Shown piece after piece: positions 7,887 through 16,208 of a stretch of DNA of 64,000 bases; the stretch's first letter is position 1, and every line of letters starts with the position of its first letter. The notes beneath the pieces were generated by a model. It was not told the DNA's origin, ran no database searches, and saw only the letters and a list, made by a program, of their open reading frames with translations. Source of the DNA: Anaerolineae bacterium (GTDB lineage Bacteria; Chloroflexota; Anaerolineae; Anaerolineales; Villigracilaceae); the NCBI GenBank assembly GCA_021324435.1, contig JAJPIZ010000007.1:46188-110187 (forward strand), read 5' to 3'. The translations under genes and the position numbers were made by a program.

Positions 7887-9721
7887 CACCTTCCTAGTTT
7901 TGCTCTTTCTTCCTCGACAATCTTTTCTTCCAGTTTCTTGAACAGCGGCTTAGGCTCATTGAGTTTCGCGCCCGGTTTCAACTCGCTGGGCTTCCACGCT
8001 TCGACTGCGGGTCTCGATACATCCTTCGGATTACTCGACCCTCCGCTCAGCGCGGACGGGCGGTAAAGCAACACCTTATGTGTTCCAAGCGAGTCGGACA
8101 CATCTTCGGTGAATTGCTCGCCGAAGAGCGGAGTCTCGTATCCGAAGAACTCATGCAACTTCTGAGACGAGAATGGCAGGAACGGCGCGAACAAAATTTT
8201 CAGCGAGTCAATCGCTTTCAGCGCGGTGTAGATGGTCAGCGCGGCTTCGGCTTTGTTCTGTTTGATGGTCGTCCATGGCGCGGTCTGATCGAGATATTGA
8301 TTGACCAGCGAGGCGAGTCGCAGGGCTTCCTGCAACGCGGCGCGCAGATGCACGGCTTCGAGTTCGCTGCCCACAGACTCGAATCCCTCGTCTATGGCGG
8401 AGAGCAGGCTGAGGTCCGAGGGACGAAGCGCTTTCAAATCCACATCGGGCACGCGCCCGTCCCACGTCCGAAAACAGAACGAGAGCACACGGTTGGCAAG
8501 ATTGCCCCAGGTCGCCACCAGTTCGTTGTTGTTGCGCGCCACGAACTCGTTCCAATCCCAATCGCTGTCTTTGTTCTCCGGCATGTTGATCGTCAGATAA
8601 TAACGCAGGGCATCCGCGTCGTAACGCGACAGCGCGTCGAGTCCCCACACCGCCCAGTTGCGCGAGCCGCTGATCTTCTGCCCTTCGAGATTCATAAACT
8701 GATTGGCCGGCACATCGTAAGGCAACGTGAGGGGGACCGGCTCGCCTGCGAAGATTTCCATGAACGCGCTTCCCGCGCCCATGAGTTCCGCGGGCCACTG
8801 CGACGTGTGAAAGAAGATGTTATCTTTGCCGATGAAGTGATATTGCTTCGCTTTGGGATTCGTCCACCAATCGCGCCACGCGTCGTTCCGCCCCGAAATC
8901 TGCGCCCACTCGATGGGGGCGGAGAGGTAGCCGATGACGGCCTCGAACCAAACATAAATGCGCTTTCCCGCTTCCGTCCAGCCTTCAACCGGAACCGGAA
9001 CGCCCCAATCGAGGTCACGTGTAATGGAGCGCGGCTTGAGTCCTTCGCTTTCGATCTTGCCCAGCGACTCGCCGAGCACGGTCTCGCGCATGTGCGGAGC
9101 GCGCTCTTTTAGAAATTTTTTTACATCCGGTTCGAGTTTCGAGAGATCGAGATAGAAATGTTCCGTGTCGCGCAGTTCGAGCGCGCCGTCGCCGGTCTTG
9201 GCGCGCGGGTTGATCAACTTCTCCGGCTCGAGCACGTTGCCGCAGTTATCGCATTGATCGGAGCGCGCGCCCTCGAAGCCGCAGATGTAACAGGTCCCTT
9301 CCACGTAGCGGTCGGGCAGGAATTTATTGGCGCTGGGCGAAAACCATTGCTTGCTGAACTGCTTGAAAAGGTATCCGTTCTTTTGCAAAGCGAGGAACAT
9401 GCTCTGCGAAACTTTGAAATGATTCTCCGTGTGCGTGGACGTGAACAGGTCATAAGTGATGCCGTAGCCTTTGAAGACTTCGAGGAAACTTTCATGATAC
9501 TTCTTGTAAACTTCCTCGACGGGCTTTCCTTCTTTATCCGCCGCGAGCACGACGGGCGTGCCGTGCGCATCCGTGCCGCTGACCATCAGAACGTTGTTGC
9601 CTTTGAGGCGATGATAGCGCGCGACGATGTCACCGGGCAGGTGCGAGCCGGTGATATTGCCAACGTGAATCTCGGCGTTGGAATACGGCCAGGCAATGGC
9701 GATCAAGATGTTTTCAGGCAT
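7886..9721 (-). CDS. metG: Methionyl-tRNA synthetase
   Basis: Charges tRNA-Met with methionine. The 611-residue class I enzyme shows the Rossmann start IAIAWPYSNAEIHVGNITGS (HVGN in place of HIGH), SGTDAHGTP, a Cys4 zinc knuckle (CYICGFEGARSDQCDNCG, about residues 145-162) and a variant second signature QKISGSRNW where KMSKS is usual. The anticodon-binding helical domain follows (RVLSFCFRTWDGRVPD). There is no C-terminal Trbp111-like domain; residues about 552-575 are encoded by an in-frame dispersed repeat. GGAGG precedes ATG 9721. A Met-rich leader peptide and terminator lie upstream, so expression is probably set by attenuation. Confidence 0.96.
   Translation of the reverse strand: MPENILIAIAWPYSNAEIHVGNITGSHLPGDIVARYHRLKGNNVLMVSGTDAHGTPVVLAADKEGKPVEEVYKKYHESFLEVFKGYGITYDLFTSTHTENHFKVSQSMFLALQKNGYLFKQFSKQWFSPSANKFLPDRYVEGTCYICGFEGARSDQCDNCGNVLEPEKLINPRAKTGDGALELRDTEHFYLDLSKLEPDVKKFLKERAPHMRETVLGESLGKIESEGLKPRSITRDLDWGVPVPVEGWTEAGKRIYVWFEAVIGYLSAPIEWAQISGRNDAWRDWWTNPKAKQYHFIGKDNIFFHTSQWPAELMGAGSAFMEIFAGEPVPLTLPYDVPANQFMNLEGQKISGSRNWAVWGLDALSRYDADALRYYLTINMPENKDSDWDWNEFVARNNNELVATWGNLANRVLSFCFRTWDGRVPDVDLKALRPSDLSLLSAIDEGFESVGSELEAVHLRAALQEALRLASLVNQYLDQTAPWTTIKQNKAEAALTIYTALKAIDSLKILFAPFLPFSSQKLHEFFGYETPLFGEQFTEDVSDSLGTHKVLLYRPSALSGGSSNPKDVSRPAVEAWKPSELKPGAKLNEPKPLFKKLEEKIVEEERAKLGR
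7996..8066. repeat. In-frame dispersed repeat inside metG
   Basis: On the plus strand CTTCGACTGCGGGTCTCGAT...TACTCGACCCTCCGCTCAG, related to the inverted-end repeats at 7085 and 24490. It is read as part of metG (SALSGGSSNPKDVSRPAVEA) in the linker after the anticodon-binding domain, with the frame kept open. Confidence 0.6.
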
Positions 9722-9750
9722 TCGTGCCTCCGTGGCTAACAAATGAACGT

Positions 9751-9822
9751 TATTCGCTATTCGAGAATCGAGATTCGGGACCCTCAGCCGATTCCCGATT
9801 ACCGAATCTCGAATATCGGCTT
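9751..9822. repeat. Dispersed repeat, ATTCGAGAATCG / GAATATCG family
   Basis: TATTCGAGAATCGAGATTCGG near the left end is mirrored by CCGAATCTCGAATATCGG at the right end. Relatives occur at 27325-27392 (between aspS and asnS) and inside the AddB-like gene at 52493-52545. It lies between the metG attenuator and the metG start codon. Confidence 0.75.
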
Positions 9823-9824
9823 TT

Positions 9825-9860
9825 GAAAAAACAAAAGGCCGTCCGCGTTGCTGGACAGCC
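9825..9860 (-). terminator. Intrinsic terminator/attenuator in the metG leader
   Basis: GGCTGTCC and GGACGGCC (9853-9860 with 9838-9845, one G-U pair) enclose an 8-nt loop and are followed by TTTTGTTTTTTC. It sits 20 nt past the stop codon of the Met-rich leader ORF and about 100 nt before metG. An alternative pairing of AGCTCT (9877-9882, at the leader stop codon) with AGAGGCT (9857-9863) would open the terminator stem; it is short and has one bulge. Confidence 0.75.
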
Positions 9861-9880
9861 TCTCGTGAAGACAGGCAGAG

Positions 9881-9967
9881 CTAACGCTCATCCCGGGCGC
9901 GGCAAGGCATGGACATAGGCATCGTGTCCATTGCGGAGCGGGGGAGCGGGAAAGAGCGCGGAATCAT
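9881..9967 (-). CDS. Met-rich leader peptide of metG (candidate attenuation sensor)
   Basis: A 28-codon ORF directly upstream of the metG terminator. Met codons occur at positions 1, 13, 16, 18 and 20 (AMDTMPMSMP), a density far above normal. Its ATG lies 7 nt after a TAAAAT box (9975-9980) and 5 nt after the stop of the upstream glycosyltransferase gene; no ribosome binding site is visible, so it is leaderless or translated by coupling. In the classical attenuation model a ribosome starved of Met-tRNA stalls in the Met run, preventing the terminator and raising metG transcription. Seen: ORF, codons, terminator. Inferred: the regulation. Confidence 0.6.
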   Translation of the reverse strand: MIPRSFPLPRSAMDTMPMSMPCRARDER

Positions 9968-9972
9968 GGGCG

Positions 9973-11253
9973 TTATTTTACTACAAGAGGTGTTCCTGTG
10001 CTTTTAGCGGTTTCGCTGGATGGTTTTCGCATCAGCCACAGGCACATGCCCAGCGTTAGCAGAGTCGTGACAATGCTCAACAGGTCTTTGTGAGTGTAGG
10101 CTTGAACGGTCAGCGCGATGAATGCCAGCGCGTCCAGAACGATCAGGAAGACGAAGGATCGAAGATAGGATTTGGTTCTCTCCACCAGCGTGCCTGCGAT
10201 CCACGTGATGGGAATGATATAAGGCAGTTGGTCATACGACCAAAGATAAATGGTAGATACGAATCCCAGCGGGATGATGACATTGAACGCCTCCCAGGCG
10301 GTGAGCCGAGCGCGATTCCGCCAGAGATAGTACGCGCCAAGTCCCAGGGCGAGCAGAGTTCCGGCAGTACCGAGAGTCCAGGTGCAGATCATGTTTTGAC
10401 CGCATACGAGAAAAGCAAAACTGAAAACGTTGGATTGCGCACCGAGAGTCAAGTCCAAAAGATGTTCGCTCGAACCGCCAAATTTTGTGAGCCAGAGGGG
10501 ATCGCGGAGAATCCAAATGGTCAGCAGAGTCAACCCGCCCAGAACAATCCCCGCGATGGATTTCCAATTGCGCTTTGCGATGAACCAGATTCCAGCCAGG
10601 GCGAGGAGCGCGAGACCTTGAGGCGGCTTCAACATAGTCAATGAAAGCATCATCCCAGCCGGGAGCGGTCTCTCTTTTTCCAGAAGCAGAATGGTCATTA
10701 AAATTGCCAGCAAGGCAATCGCGCCGAGCGCCCCCACTTGCAGTGTCAAATAAACAGGTCCAAAAAAGGACGCGAACACCACCAGAGGCAGGAAGAGCAG
10801 TCTCTCGGAACGATCCGGCCAGTGATTCAGCAAGGCGTAGATAGTCGCGGCCATGGCGATTTGCGTGACCATCTGCCACGCGAAATAAGCCTGACCGAGA
10901 GGGAACAATCCCAGCGGAGCCATCAAGTACATCAAGGGGAGGGGATATTGAAGAATTCTGCTGGGCTGGTAGGTCGCGCCAAACGCGTCGAAGTTCCCCA
11001 GCCATTGACTCGAGTCATATGGATTTTCCCCCGTCCACACCATGTGACCGGAGAGCCAGAAACTGAAGAAGTTGGAGTTGAGATAATCCTGATGCCGATA
11101 ATTTTGCAAGGCTTTGTATGCAAAGCCAACACCCAGCAAAAGGGCGACGAGCGCAGACAGCGCGGTTTTCAGAATCGGATTTTGGCGGGTGGTCATCATG
11201 GGATTCTCAGCTGGAGTCTGGTTTAGTTTAAGTGCCGGAGGAGTCTTTGTCAA
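9973..11253 (-). CDS. GT87-like (DUF2029) integral membrane glycosyltransferase
   Basis: A polytopic protein of 426 residues (408 if it starts at the ATG at 11199) with roughly ten hydrophobic segments. The first extracytoplasmic loop carries DYLNSNFFSFWLSGHMVWTGENPYD, the pattern of polyprenol-phosphate-mannose-dependent GT87/DUF2029 enzymes, in which an acidic residue and the YD/NPYD region bind the lipid-linked sugar. Such enzymes add mannose or arabinose outside the membrane to glycolipids or polysaccharides. Acceptor is unknown. The last codons contain the -10 box of the metG leader, so the gene reads directly into that region. Confidence 0.75.
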   Translation of the reverse strand: MTKTPPALKLNQTPAENPMMTTRQNPILKTALSALVALLLGVGFAYKALQNYRHQDYLNSNFFSFWLSGHMVWTGENPYDSSQWLGNFDAFGATYQPSRILQYPLPLMYLMAPLGLFPLGQAYFAWQMVTQIAMAATIYALLNHWPDRSERLLFLPLVVFASFFGPVYLTLQVGALGAIALLAILMTILLLEKERPLPAGMMLSLTMLKPPQGLALLALAGIWFIAKRNWKSIAGIVLGGLTLLTIWILRDPLWLTKFGGSSEHLLDLTLGAQSNVFSFAFLVCGQNMICTWTLGTAGTLLALGLGAYYLWRNRARLTAWEAFNVIIPLGFVSTIYLWSYDQLPYIIPITWIAGTLVERTKSYLRSFVFLIVLDALAFIALTVQAYTHKDLLSIVTTLLTLGMCLWLMRKPSSETAKSTGTPLVVK

Positions 11254-11358
11254 TGCAATGAACGCGCCGCCTTACAATGGCGTCATTCAACTGCAATCTC
11301 CATGCAAAGCCCCGTGTGCTACACTTTGAAAAATGTGTTCCGGCTTCCGGAGGCTTTC

Positions 11359-14301
11359 ATGAACTGGCTTAAGAATCGAACAGTCTATCGTTATGCCATG
11401 ATCGGTTTTCTGGGCGGGATTGGATTTCTGGTGCTCGGAACCTGGCTCGAATTCAGCAAACAACACCTGCCTTACACGATCTGGTCTTTCTTTTACATGC
11501 AACGGACCCAGCCTCTGATCTGGACGGTGGATATGGCCCCGCTGGTTCTGGCTTTTATGGCTGGTATGATCGGGAACCAGAAAAGTCTGTCTGCTGTGAT
11601 CAGCCAGAGCAAGAGGGAATGGGAAACGATCTTCGATTCATTCTCCGACCTGATTTTTGTCACCGATGCGGATGGACGCATCCTGCGCTGTAATCATGCC
11701 GTGATAGATCGTTTGAATACTACCTTTGCCAACATCATTGGTAAATTACTTTCGGATGTGTTGGCCCAGGGCCATCCGGGTGGGAGGGACGATTTTCAGA
11801 AGATTGGGAAGGAATATTCGTGGTTCGGCAGGCTGTACGATGCTTCCGTGCGCCCGATCCAGGTCGAGGGAGCAGAGCCGCAGAATCTGTTTATCCTGCA
11901 TGATGTTACTGATCGTCAACAGGCCGAGACGGAAATCAAACGTGAAAAGCGTTATTTCGAGTCTCTGGTGGAGAACAGCCCAGTCGCGATCGTTGTTTTG
12001 AACAATGAAGAAAAAATCGTTTCGATCAACCCGGCGTTCGAGCAGTTGTACGGCTATAAAAAACATGAGGTGACGGGGGTATTGCTCGATACTCTGATCA
12101 CCACCGAAGAGACGCGGCAGGAGGCCGCGCAATACACACAGATCGTGATGAAGGAGGCGATCCATCGCATCGGCAAACGCCGCCGCAAAGACGGCTCGCT
12201 GGTGGACGTTGAGATCTTCGGCGTGCCTGTTATCGTCAATGGGGAGAAGTCCGGCGCGCTCGCCATGTATCACGATATTTCCGAACTGGTCCGCGCCCGT
12301 CGTGAAGCGGAAGAAGCCAGCCGCGCCAAGAGTGAATTTCTCGCCAACATGAGTCATGAAATCCGCACGCCGATGAACGGTGTGATCGGAATGATCGAAT
12401 TGACGCTGGATACGCAACTGACCAGCGAACAGCGCGACTATTTGCAGATTTCGTTGCAAAGCGCCGAAGCATTGTTGACTCTACTAAACGACATTCTTGA
12501 TTTTTCAAAGATCGAAGCCAAGAAACTCGAACTGGAAAATATCAATTTCAATCTTCGCACGACGGTTGAGGATGTGGCCTACATGCTTGCCAAACGCGCA
12601 CAGGACAAGGGACTTGAAATGGCCTGTCTCATTCATCCGGATTTGGACACGGATCTGCGCGGGGACCCGAGCCGGGTGCGCCAAATTTTAGTGAATCTCG
12701 TCGGGAACGCGCTCAAGTTCACACATCAAGGCGAGATCGTGGTCCATGCTGTGCCCATCTCACAAACCGATACGGAAGCAGTGATCCGCTTCTCTGTACA
12801 GGATACCGGCATCGGCATCCCGCCGGAACGGCAGGCCAGCATCTTTGAACGCTTCACACAGGCCGATGGTTCGACCACGCGCAAATACGGCGGGACGGGC
12901 CTTGGTCTCACCATCTGCAAACAACTGGTCGAGGCCATGGGCGGAGAGATTGGCGTTGATAGCACGCCCGGCGTTGGGAGCACCTTCTGGTTCACGATCA
13001 AATTTGAAAAGCAACCTGCTTCAAAAGCGCGCGGCACCGCGCCTCTTGATTTACGGCCCGTTGATCTCAAAAGCCTGCGCGTCTTGGGCGTGGATGATAA
13101 CGCGACCAACCGCATGATTCTCAGCAAGATGGTCGAGGGATTTGGCTGTCGAATTGACATGGTTGCCAGCGGCGCAAAGGCGCTGGAAGCCCTCCAAAAC
13201 GCGCATCGTTCGAACGATCCGTATCGCATCGTATTGCTGGATATGCAAATGCCCGGCATGGATGGCGAGCAGGTCGCGCAGGCCATCATCAGCAATAAGA
13301 ACAATCGAGACACAAAGATCATTATTCTCACCTCCATCGGCCATCGCGGTGACGCGGCGCGGCTGGAAGCCTTGGGATGTTCGGGGTATCTGCTCAAACC
13401 GGTTAAACAACACATGCTTTATGAAGCGCTGGTCGCCGTTCTTGGAGCCAAACAGGAAGAGACTCCAAAATTGATCACACGGCATCTGCTCGCGGAACAG
13501 AAACGCGCCGGCCTGCGAATCTTGCTGGCAGAAGATAATCCCATCAATCAGAAACTGGCTGTGATTCTTTTGCAAAAGGCTGGTTATGTGGTGGATACAG
13601 TGGACAATGGACAACAGGCGCTCGAACAATTGAAGCAGGCTCCATACAATGCCGTCCTGATGGATGTTCAAATGCCGGAGCTGGACGGCTTCGAGGCTAC
13701 ACAACAGATTCGCAAATCAGAAAAGGGAGGTCAGCACATTCCGATCATCGCCATGACCGCTCATGCTCTCAAAGGCGACCGCGAGCGCTGTCTTGCGGCC
13801 GGCATGGATGATTATGTTTCCAAGCCGCTCGAGCCGCAGTTTCTTTTGTCTGTACTAGAGCGCTGGATTCAGCCTGCTGAAGAAACAGAGCCTGCCTTGA
13901 CGTTTGAGATTCCCAAAGGAGAACCTGCAATGGATGCAACCTCCGCTTCCAGCCGGGACGAAAGGCCGCTCGACCTCGATTCGGCTTTACATCGCTTTGA
14001 GAATGACCGCGCCTTCTTCACCGAGATGTGCGCCGAATTCATGACAAGCCTCACGGTGCGGCTCAATGAACTGCGCGCGGCTTTGAAAGCCAACGACGCC
14101 GGCGCGCTTGGCCGACTCGCGCACAACCTCAAAGGAGTCTCTGCCAACTTTTCCGCAGGGCCGCTCTCGCACCTTGCATTGGAACTTGAGATGTGCGGCA
14201 AGAATGAAGACTTGTCCGATGCGCCTGTGCTCCTCGATAAACTGGAGGCCGAAGCGCAACATTTGAAAGAGTTCCTCTCCAAAGAGAAAATATTGGTGTG
14301 A
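11359..14301 (+). CDS. Hybrid sensor histidine kinase (2 PAS, HisKA, HATPase, 2 receivers, HPt)
   Basis: A 980-residue phosphorelay protein with BarA-like order. Two membrane helices (about 12-31 and 52-72), PAS domains at about 92-205 and 210-320 (SLVENSPVAIVVLNNEEKIV; GYKKHEVTGV), the HisKA box SHEIRTPMNGVIG (His about 333), HATPase motifs (NLVGNALKFT, DTGIGIPPE, GGTGLGLTI), two receivers (LLDMQMPGMDG, Asp about 627; LMDVQMPELDG, Asp about 768) and a C-terminal HPt (LAHNLKGVSANF, His about 921). CGGAGG precedes ATG 11359; the ORF is open 19 codons further up. All phosphorylation sites are intact. No DNA-binding partner is adjacent; targets unknown. Confidence 0.95.
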   Translation: MNWLKNRTVYRYAMIGFLGGIGFLVLGTWLEFSKQHLPYTIWSFFYMQRTQPLIWTVDMAPLVLAFMAGMIGNQKSLSAVISQSKREWETIFDSFSDLIFVTDADGRILRCNHAVIDRLNTTFANIIGKLLSDVLAQGHPGGRDDFQKIGKEYSWFGRLYDASVRPIQVEGAEPQNLFILHDVTDRQQAETEIKREKRYFESLVENSPVAIVVLNNEEKIVSINPAFEQLYGYKKHEVTGVLLDTLITTEETRQEAAQYTQIVMKEAIHRIGKRRRKDGSLVDVEIFGVPVIVNGEKSGALAMYHDISELVRARREAEEASRAKSEFLANMSHEIRTPMNGVIGMIELTLDTQLTSEQRDYLQISLQSAEALLTLLNDILDFSKIEAKKLELENINFNLRTTVEDVAYMLAKRAQDKGLEMACLIHPDLDTDLRGDPSRVRQILVNLVGNALKFTHQGEIVVHAVPISQTDTEAVIRFSVQDTGIGIPPERQASIFERFTQADGSTTRKYGGTGLGLTICKQLVEAMGGEIGVDSTPGVGSTFWFTIKFEKQPASKARGTAPLDLRPVDLKSLRVLGVDDNATNRMILSKMVEGFGCRIDMVASGAKALEALQNAHRSNDPYRIVLLDMQMPGMDGEQVAQAIISNKNNRDTKIIILTSIGHRGDAARLEALGCSGYLLKPVKQHMLYEALVAVLGAKQEETPKLITRHLLAEQKRAGLRILLAEDNPINQKLAVILLQKAGYVVDTVDNGQQALEQLKQAPYNAVLMDVQMPELDGFEATQQIRKSEKGGQHIPIIAMTAHALKGDRERCLAAGMDDYVSKPLEPQFLLSVLERWIQPAEETEPALTFEIPKGEPAMDATSASSRDERPLDLDSALHRFENDRAFFTEMCAEFMTSLTVRLNELRAALKANDAGALGRLAHNLKGVSANFSAGPLSHLALELEMCGKNEDLSDAPVLLDKLEAEAQHLKEFLSKEKILV

Positions 14302-14307
14302 TCAAAA

Positions 14308-14338
14308 ACAACGCCCCCTGAATTTCAAGGGGACGTTT
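14308..14338. terminator. Bidirectional terminator between convergent genes
   Basis: ACGCCCCCTGAAATT-type stem (14311-14335, slightly imperfect) flanked by AAAAACA on the left and TTTT on the right, so it can serve both the histidine kinase and the convergent YceD-like gene. Confidence 0.75.
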
Positions 14339-14339
14339 T

Positions 14340-14846
14340 CTATAGGAGTTTCTTTAGCGCCGAGAAAGGCGATTCGTCCTCCTGCGGACGATGGCCGCAA
14401 TCGCGAATGTTCAAGTCCTGCCCGCAGACGGGACACAGACCCTTGCAATCTGGCCTGTGCAATGGATTGATGGGGACTTCGAGCAGGGCATACTCGCGCA
14501 GAAGCGGCTCGAGGTCAATATGTGCATCTTCGGGAACGATCAATCCCGAATCGCTCACAGACCTTTCATCGAACGCATACAACTCGGTGATTTGCCATGT
14601 TAGTGAATGATCGAAGACCTTAAGACAGCGCACGCATTCGAGCGCGGTCTCGCCCGAAAATTTCCCGGTGACCAGCAGACCCTGCGGCGTGCGCCCGACG
14701 TGAGCCGCGCCGGAGAATCCGTGCAATTCAAGATCGTCTTCGAGTTTGACCTTTTCAAATTCAAAGGGGAATTCGTGGCTGTCGCCGACTTCCTCGTGGA
14801 TGATGAAGCCGACGTTAAGACGAAACGGCTTTCTAGGGTTTGGCAT
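14340..14846 (-). CDS. YceD/DUF177 family protein
   Basis: A 168-residue protein of the DUF177 family, which in other bacteria is encoded next to rpmF and linked to large-subunit rRNA/L32 metabolism. The diagnostic ECVRCLKVFDH, DLEPLLREYALLEVPINPLHR and CKGLCPVCGQDLN are present; the Cys pairs probably bind zinc. Here rpmF is not beside it: the gene ends head-on against the histidine kinase, so the usual coupling to L32 is absent in this window. Confidence 0.88.
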   Translation of the reverse strand: MPNPRKPFRLNVGFIIHEEVGDSHEFPFEFEKVKLEDDLELHGFSGAAHVGRTPQGLLVTGKFSGETALECVRCLKVFDHSLTWQITELYAFDERSVSDSGLIVPEDAHIDLEPLLREYALLEVPINPLHRPDCKGLCPVCGQDLNIRDCGHRPQEDESPFSALKKLL

Positions 14847-14875
14847 TTTACTTTATGTATATTTGAATACACAAA

Positions 14876-15226
14876 TTACTTTTCGTTGGCTTGTTTGATT
14901 TTCTCTTTAATGCGATCTAATATTGCTGTGTCGACATTTTCAATAACTGTAATGACCATTTCAGTGATCATGCTAACTTTGGTTAGTTCTTCTCGTAAGT
15001 TTGAAACAGGCAAATTGCTTGTTGAACTCTCCATATTATTGCGAAGAGTTTCAAGGACTTCGTCAATTTTGCGCGAAACATTGCTTTCCATTTCGCTGAG
15101 CGGCTGATCTGTAACCTGCTTTTTCCTCAGAATGTAGAACTTAGTCGCATTTAGACAAGCGTCCATAAACCCAAACTCACTGAATGAAAGATGAAGGGTT
15201 ATTGGTTTGTTTGGTGACTCTGCCAC
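14876..15226 (-). CDS. Hypothetical protein, helical, unknown function
   Basis: A 116-residue protein that I do not recognise. The start is GTG with GGGAG upstream (about 15232-15238). The N-terminal 35 residues look like a small beta/alpha segment (PITLHLSFSEFGFMDACLN); the rest is predicted to be amphipathic helix with charged heptads (EMESNVSRKIDEVLETLRNNM and ENVDTAILDRIKEKIKQ). Its DNA is visibly more AT-rich than the neighbours and it sits between yceD and ispB-type genes on the same strand. It could be a recent gain or a regulator of unknown target. Confidence 0.6.
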   Translation of the reverse strand: MAESPNKPITLHLSFSEFGFMDACLNATKFYILRKKQVTDQPLSEMESNVSRKIDEVLETLRNNMESSTSNLPVSNLREELTKVSMITEMVITVIENVDTAILDRIKEKIKQANEK

Positions 15227-15242
15227 GTTACACTCTCCCTTC

Positions 15243-16208
15243 TTAAACCTTTCGATCTACAATGAACTTGGCCAGGTTTTCCAATGCTTCACGTTCGGGG
15301 CTTGGGTCGAAACTTTCAAGTGTTTGCAACGCGTTCTCAACATGCCGGCTGGCTTCGCTCATTGACTTTTTCACCGCGTCCGTTTTGCGGATGGATTCAA
15401 CGAGACGGTTCATTTTCTCTTCATTTGCCCAGCCGCCCTCCGGCAGGGATTTGACATCTTCGTCAGTGGGATGAGCCTCAGCGTAATAAATAGCCGGAAG
15501 CGTCACGAGTCCGTTCAAGAGGTCCGAACCGACCGGCTTGCCGACTGTGGCCTGTTCGCCCGTATAGTCCAGAATATCGTCCACAATCTGAAACGCGATG
15601 CCGGTTTCGTATCCAAAGCCGCGCATCGCTTCGACCGTCACATCATCCGCCGGGCTGATCATGGCCGCGGCGCGGCTGGTCATTTCAAACAGCGAGGCGG
15701 TCTTGGCATAGATGCGCTGGAAGTAATTTTCGCGGCTGATGACGCCGCGGCTGGAAAACATTTGGGTCAACTCACCATTGACGATGATGGCGAGCGTCTC
15801 CGCAAATAAATTCATCAAAGGAAGATGATCGGTCTCGGCGGCAAGTTTGGCGGCGCGCGCAAATAAAAAGTCACCGGTGAGAACCGTGGCGGCAGGCGAC
15901 CAGCGCGCGTTGAGCGTGGGCATCCCGCGGCGCAGAAGGGCGCCATCAATCAAATCATCATGGACAAGGGTCGCGGTGTGAAGTAATTCCACCGAGGCGC
16001 CGAGGGTGACGAGTTTGTCTTCGGGCGCGCCCAGCATGTTTCCAACGAGCAGGCCAAGGGTCGGCCTGATGCGTTTGCCTCCCGCGGCCAAAATTTGTTC
16101 GAACGCGGCGCGCAAGTCCGGGTGACGATCATCTGCCTGTGCGTGCAGGCAGGCCTCAACGAGTTGAAGTTGTTGTTGAACGGGCGAAAGGAAGGTGACG
16201 TTATTCAA
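15243..16208 (-). CDS. Polyprenyl diphosphate synthase (trans-prenyltransferase)
   Basis: A 321-residue head-to-tail prenyl elongation enzyme that condenses isopentenyl diphosphate onto an allylic primer to make the side chain of menaquinone or a similar lipid. GGKRIRPTLG binds diphosphate; the first Asp-rich motif is LVHDDLIDGALLRRG and the second is QIVDDILDYTG. The first motif has the two-residue spacing of long-chain (E)-polyprenyl synthases. Chain length cannot be read with certainty. The start overlaps the tatD stop by 8 nt, so the two genes are cotranscribed. Confidence 0.93.
   Translation of the reverse strand: MNNVTFLSPVQQQLQLVEACLHAQADDRHPDLRAAFEQILAAGGKRIRPTLGLLVGNMLGAPEDKLVTLGASVELLHTATLVHDDLIDGALLRRGMPTLNARWSPAATVLTGDFLFARAAKLAAETDHLPLMNLFAETLAIIVNGELTQMFSSRGVISRENYFQRIYAKTASLFEMTSRAAAMISPADDVTVEAMRGFGYETGIAFQIVDDILDYTGEQATVGKPVGSDLLNGLVTLPAIYYAEAHPTDEDVKSLPEGGWANEEKMNRLVESIRKTDAVKKSMSEASRHVENALQTLESFDPSPEREALENLAKFIVDRKV

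Noticed and set aside
9825..9967. SAM riboswitch or T-box upstream of metG
   Set aside because: No SAM-I core (AGAGAGGTGGAGGGA-type and GATGAAACC) and no T-box sequence (GGGTGG region) were found; the Met-rich ORF with terminator explains the region better.
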